Part shown: piece by piece, positions 8,406-10,311 of the stretch
How the letters are laid out: the number at the start of each line of letters is the position of its first letter
How positions within the stretch are numbered: position 1 is the stretch's first letter
Source: Marine group II euryarchaeote REDSEA-S43_B8
GTDB taxonomy: Archaea; Thermoplasmatota; Poseidoniia; Poseidoniales; Thalassarchaeaceae
Assembly: GCA_001629235.1 (NCBI GenBank)
Contig: LUSA01000052.1
Coordinates: 1-10,311 of the forward strand
DNA length: 10,311 bases
Direction of reading: 5' to 3'
Translations under genes and position numbers: made by a program
The notes under the pieces: generated by a model
The model's database searches: none
What the model saw: the letters and a program-made list of their open reading frames with translations, nothing else
Told to the model about the DNA's origin: nothing

Positions 8406-8877
8406 TTCTTACTTCCTCCCTTAGTGTATCAAGTCCTGTGTAACCGGTCGCTGTGGATGAGACGCTGACTGTCATGAGCAGATCGTTGTCCCCCGATGAA
8501 AGCGACGAGTCGAGTCCTGAGTTGGTGAGCGTGAACTGGACAACGTCCCCGGGCAGCCATTCCGTGGTAACACCGTCAGTGACTGTCACGGTCATTGTTG
8601 TACCTCCTAGCACAGCACCCACTGAGTTTACGTCCAAGAAGGTGTCCCCAGAGTTCTGAAGGTGAATCTTCACATTATCGCTGTCATCCCATTGGATGTT
8701 GATTGGATCGGATACCAGGGACACTCTTGTTCTGACATCCTCTGCTCCCTGTTTCCCCCTCTCATCGAGAACGTCATCCATGTCATCCCAAGTCTGTAGT
8801 AGGATTCCGGAAACCAGTGCTGCTACTATAAGCCCTGCACTGAGGAGGATTATCTCTGAAGGTCCGCTTGCTGCCAT
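8392..8877 (-). CDS. flaG: Archaellum stator protein FlaG (ArlG)
   Basis: Small membrane-anchored beta-sandwich protein. With FlaF it forms the stator that contacts the S-layer in the pseudoperiplasm (family knowledge). The 161 aa comprise a single N-terminal membrane segment at about 8-27 (EIILLSAGLIVAALVSGILL), an acidic juxtamembrane stretch (WDDMDDVLDERG), and a beta-rich domain from about 50 to the end. That domain contains VKIHLQNSGDTFLDVNSV and TEWLPGDVVQFTL, typical of FlaF/FlaG sandwiches. The ATG start is supported by GAGGTGG seven bases upstream, which overlaps the flaF stop codon. FlaF and FlaG are related in sequence, so assignment of G versus F rests on gene order and the absence of the FlaF-specific insertion. 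Confidence 0.82.
   Translation of the reverse strand: MAASGPSEIILLSAGLIVAALVSGILLQTWDDMDDVLDERGKQGAEDVRTRVSLVSDPINIQWDDSDNVKIHLQNSGDTFLDVNSVGAVLGGTTMTVTVTDGVTTEWLPGDVVQFTLTNSGLDSSLSSGDNDLLMTVSVSSTATGYTGLDTLREEVRIVKP
8415..8419 (-). promoter_or_regulatory. Shine-Dalgarno GGAGG of flaH
   Basis: GGAGG lies nine bases before the TTG start of flaH and inside the coding sequence of flaG. It is the main evidence for choosing the TTG at 8405, because the next in-frame ATG (residue 22) would remove a conserved N-terminal segment just before Walker A. Confidence 0.75.
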
Positions 8878-8884
8878 TCCTGTT

Positions 8885-8891
8885 CCACCTC
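8885..8891 (-). promoter_or_regulatory. Shine-Dalgarno of flaG overlapping flaF stop
   Basis: The minus strand reads TGAGGTGG, then seven bases, then ATG. The TGA is the flaF stop codon, so termination and re-initiation are physically linked, which suggests translational coupling. Confidence 0.75.
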
Positions 8892-9597
8892 ACGTAACTG
8901 TAACGGTCTCCGCGTCGTTGTAGTCGTATATAGCAAGGAAGGCCCGATCTGGATCATCGTCGATTGCGAATCCATGGGTGGTGGGATCCAAGGGGAATGC
9001 ATCCGTGGATAGTTGCTCCCCGGGGAAGAGGTACAGATTGGAACCGGAATAGTGGTTCACGAAGGGGGTGAATGGGGTTCCTTGGGCTTTTGTCCCAGTG
9101 TCTGAGAGAGTCAAGAAAACGTGTGAGAGGTCTACAGTTTCAGAACCGCTGTTCATGATGGTTATCCTGTTCTGGTCATGCAGCGCATCGATGTCTATTG
9201 TTGCTGTTCCAGATCCGCAGGAGGCGTCGCTGATGGTGACGGTGTTATCCCCGGTGGGGTAGCCATTCCCAGGGCTCACTATCGATACCGAGGATACGCC
9301 CCCATCGGTGGCTGATACGCTCAGAGTCAAGCCTGTCCCTGCACCGGTGGTCGTGCATGTCACAGGGCCATCGTCATATCCTGTCCCTGCAGTGGTCCCT
9401 AGGCTGACTGTTAGAACTGGTCCGGTTGTTTCGACCTGGTCTGTCACGCTAAGGAGAGTCACTTCTGGTTCGCTAAGCTCGAACTCGGAGTTCTTGACGG
9501 ACTCGTCGATGCTCTCTACCATGGTCAGAGTGGCCATTCCGAACACCATTATGAAAACGGTGCCGACAACCATTGCGCCTATGCTGGACCCAGCCAA
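8890..9597 (-). CDS. flaF: Archaellum stator protein FlaF (ArlF) with a GxGY-rich insertion
   Basis: Probable S-layer-binding stator protein. A membrane segment at about 7-27 (GAMVVGTVFIMVFGMATLTMV) is followed by a short helix-like polar stretch and a beta strand (EVTLLSV, 45-51). The FlaF/FlaG-type sandwich elements appear only from 143 on (NRITIMNSGSETVDLSHVF, LYLFPGEQLSTD). Between them lies an extra Gly/Thr/Ser-rich region of about 80 residues. It has two GxGY units (GTGY at 71 and GNGY at 111) and cysteines at 81 and 127. The total of 235 aa is well above the usual 120-160 aa I associate with this family. The TTG start is the first possible codon after an in-frame TGA and preserves the whole membrane segment; a run of eight G lies six bases upstream. 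It is located 13 bp after the FlaC/D/E-like gene and 12 bp before flaG. Confidence 0.75.
   Translation of the reverse strand: MAGSSIGAMVVGTVFIMVFGMATLTMVESIDESVKNSEFELSEPEVTLLSVTDQVETTGPVLTVSLGTTAGTGYDDGPVTCTTTGAGTGLTLSVSATDGGVSSVSIVSPGNGYPTGDNTVTISDASCGSGTATIDIDALHDQNRITIMNSGSETVDLSHVFLTLSDTGTKAQGTPFTPFVNHYSGSNLYLFPGEQLSTDAFPLDPTTHGFAIDDDPDRAFLAIYDYNDAETVTVT
9184..9435 (-). repeat. GxGY Gly/Thr/Ser-rich insertion domain inside FlaF
   Basis: Residues about 55-138 of FlaF have no counterpart in the adjacent FlaG, where the equivalent strands are separated by only a few residues. The insert contains two imperfect beta-type units beginning GTGY and GNGY. Each runs into a Gly/Ser/Thr turn (GAGTGLTLSV, CGSGTATIDI), and one cysteine lies in each unit. 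This GxGY...VTSV...GGxGY style is familiar from phage structural and surface-adhesion proteins. Boundaries are approximate. Confidence 0.6.
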
Positions 9598-9603
9598 TCA
9601 AAT

Positions 9604-9611
9604 CCCCCCCC
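9604..9611 (-). repeat. Eight-base homopolymer (C on +, G on -) at the flaF ribosome binding region
   Basis: A run of eight C on the plus strand spans the last base of the upstream gene's TAG and the spacer before flaF. On the transcript it is a G8 run six bases before the TTG start, the only candidate ribosome-binding element there. Confidence 0.6.
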
Positions 9612-10311
9612 TAGGGAGTCCCCTGGGTCCTCCAGGCCTCTATCATAGCGGCGAACGTGAGCAGGGTCCTGTTATTCACGGATGGAGCCGCTTCTGATTG
9701 CTCTCCGGGATCTGCTAGGCTCGCTATTGCGACCAGCGCCTTCTCTTCGGAGGCTGTTATCACCCCTGACTTGGATGCCGCCTTCAGGAAGCTTAGCGTG
9801 TCTGACCCAGAGAGATGGTCTAGCAAAAGGGCCACGATCTTCGTTGGGTCCATACCTGGCCCGTGCATGAGCGCATCGGCTTCCGAGGACTTCAGGAACG
9901 GGTTAACTGCCAATGATTGGGCCTCGTAGAGATCGAGTAGGCCGGGTCCTCCTGCAAGGCCTCCAGAGGGGGTTGCCGCCATATCAGAGGTGCCCTCTAC
10001 TGGTCGGCTCGTGACCTCCCCATCGGCCCCCACTGTGTGCATCACGTCCCCTCCGCCTTCTCCAGTGGATGGTGCCGCGGGAGCCACGGTCACCGACTCT
10101 GCCGCTATCTTGGCAGTCTGCTGTGCAGTCATCTTGATGTTGGCCTCCATGAGGTCCATAGCGGTCTCAAGCCTTTCGAACCTGTCCTTGACCATGTCAA
10201 CGAGTTCGGGTATCTTGTCCTGACCCTGACTGGCTTGGGGGTCTCCCAGAACACCCACTCTGGTTCCAGAGGGTGCGAAGAGCCATGCCTCTAGATCGGT
10301 CGGTCTGAACT
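9611..10311 (-). CDS. Archaellum-operon protein in the FlaC/D/E position (divergent, possibly 5'-partial)
   Basis: Three regions are visible, numbering from the GTG at 10258. There is a helical, probably coiled-coil N-terminal segment (about 15-57, PELVDMVKDRFERLETAMDL). A low-complexity Gly/Ala/Pro/Thr linker follows (about 58-107). Last is a helical C-terminal part (108-195) containing PTKIVALLLDHLSGSDTLSF and SKSGVIT. That part resembles in pattern the FlaCE domain (helix, then L..Y...IGWIS), but it lacks the conserved Trp/Tyr residues. No signal peptide or membrane segment is seen, so a cytoplasmic location is inferred. FlaC/D/E proteins form the cytoplasmic ring linking motor and chemotaxis. 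The frame stays open to the right edge (FRPTDLEAWLFAPSGTR precedes the GTG) and no Shine-Dalgarno supports the GTG. The true start may therefore be GTG 10258 or beyond the window. The function is inferred mainly from position just upstream of flaF. Confidence 0.6.
   Translation of the reverse strand, partial: FRPTDLEAWLFAPSGTRVGVLGDPQASQGQDKIPELVDMVKDRFERLETAMDLMEANIKMTAQQTAKIAAESVTVAPAAPSTGEGGGDVMHTVGADGEVTSRPVEGTSDMAATPSGGLAGGPGLLDLYEAQSLAVNPFLKSSEADALMHGPGMDPTKIVALLLDHLSGSDTLSFLKAASKSGVITASEEKALVAIASLADPGEQSEAAPSVNNRTLLTFAAMIEAWRTQGTP

Noticed and set aside
9308..9697. 129-residue plus-strand open frame over flaF
   Set aside because: It is a Pro/Val/Thr-rich shadow of the low-complexity flaF insert, with no independent support.
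10256..10258. GTG at 10258 as the definite start of the FlaC/D/E-like gene
   Set aside because: There is no Shine-Dalgarno and the frame stays open to the right edge, so the start cannot be fixed. A TAG in another frame at 10291-10293 could equally be the end of an upstream gene.
1..10311. CRISPR array, tRNA/rRNA genes, insertion sequences or other mobile elements
   Set aside because: No regularly spaced repeats, no tRNA-like cloverleaf segments, no transposase motifs or terminal inverted repeats were seen; the window is nearly all coding.

Overview
The window is archaeal, most likely from a euryarchaeon. It carries the large subunit of the archaea-specific replicative DNA polymerase D (PolD/DP2) next to an archaellum (archaeal flagellum) motor operon in the euryarchaeal order FlaF-FlaG-FlaH-FlaI-FlaJ. 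The mid-range GC content, frequent TTG/GTG starts and divergent sequences of the small Fla proteins would fit an uncultured marine lineage such as Marine Group II/III (Poseidoniales-like). That placement is inference, because nothing in the window is taxon-diagnostic. No rRNA, tRNA, CRISPR array, IS element or phage gene was seen, and the sequence is almost entirely coding.

Layout. Bases 1-3171 (+ strand) hold polC (DP2), cut off at its 5' end by the left edge and complete at its 3' end. Bases 3164-10311 (- strand) hold a tightly packed run of seven genes transcribed right to left: a divergent FlaC/D/E-like protein (cut at the right edge), FlaF, FlaG, FlaH, FlaI, FlaJ and the preflagellin peptidase FlaK. 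Spacings are 13 bp, 12 bp, a 14-bp overlap, 10 bp, 12 bp and 45 bp, so one polycistronic unit is likely. Its promoter, and any archaellin (flaB) gene, lie beyond the right edge. flaK and polC converge and overlap tail to tail by 8 bp.

How the genes work together. FlaI (ATPase) and FlaJ (polytopic membrane platform) form the core assembly and rotation motor. FlaH is the RecA-like ATP-binding partner of FlaI. FlaF and FlaG are membrane-anchored beta-sandwich stator proteins in the pseudoperiplasm. The FlaC/D/E-like protein would sit at the cytoplasmic ring or chemotaxis interface. FlaK processes the class III signal peptides of archaellins. DP2 is unrelated to this machine and is simply a neighbour.

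The most unusual points are a roughly 80-residue Gly/Thr/Ser-rich insertion with a GxGY pattern inside FlaF, a compacted FlaH whose Walker B region is shortened or possibly lost, a DP2 C-terminal zinc site with an expanded loop, and a highly divergent protein in the FlaC/D/E position.
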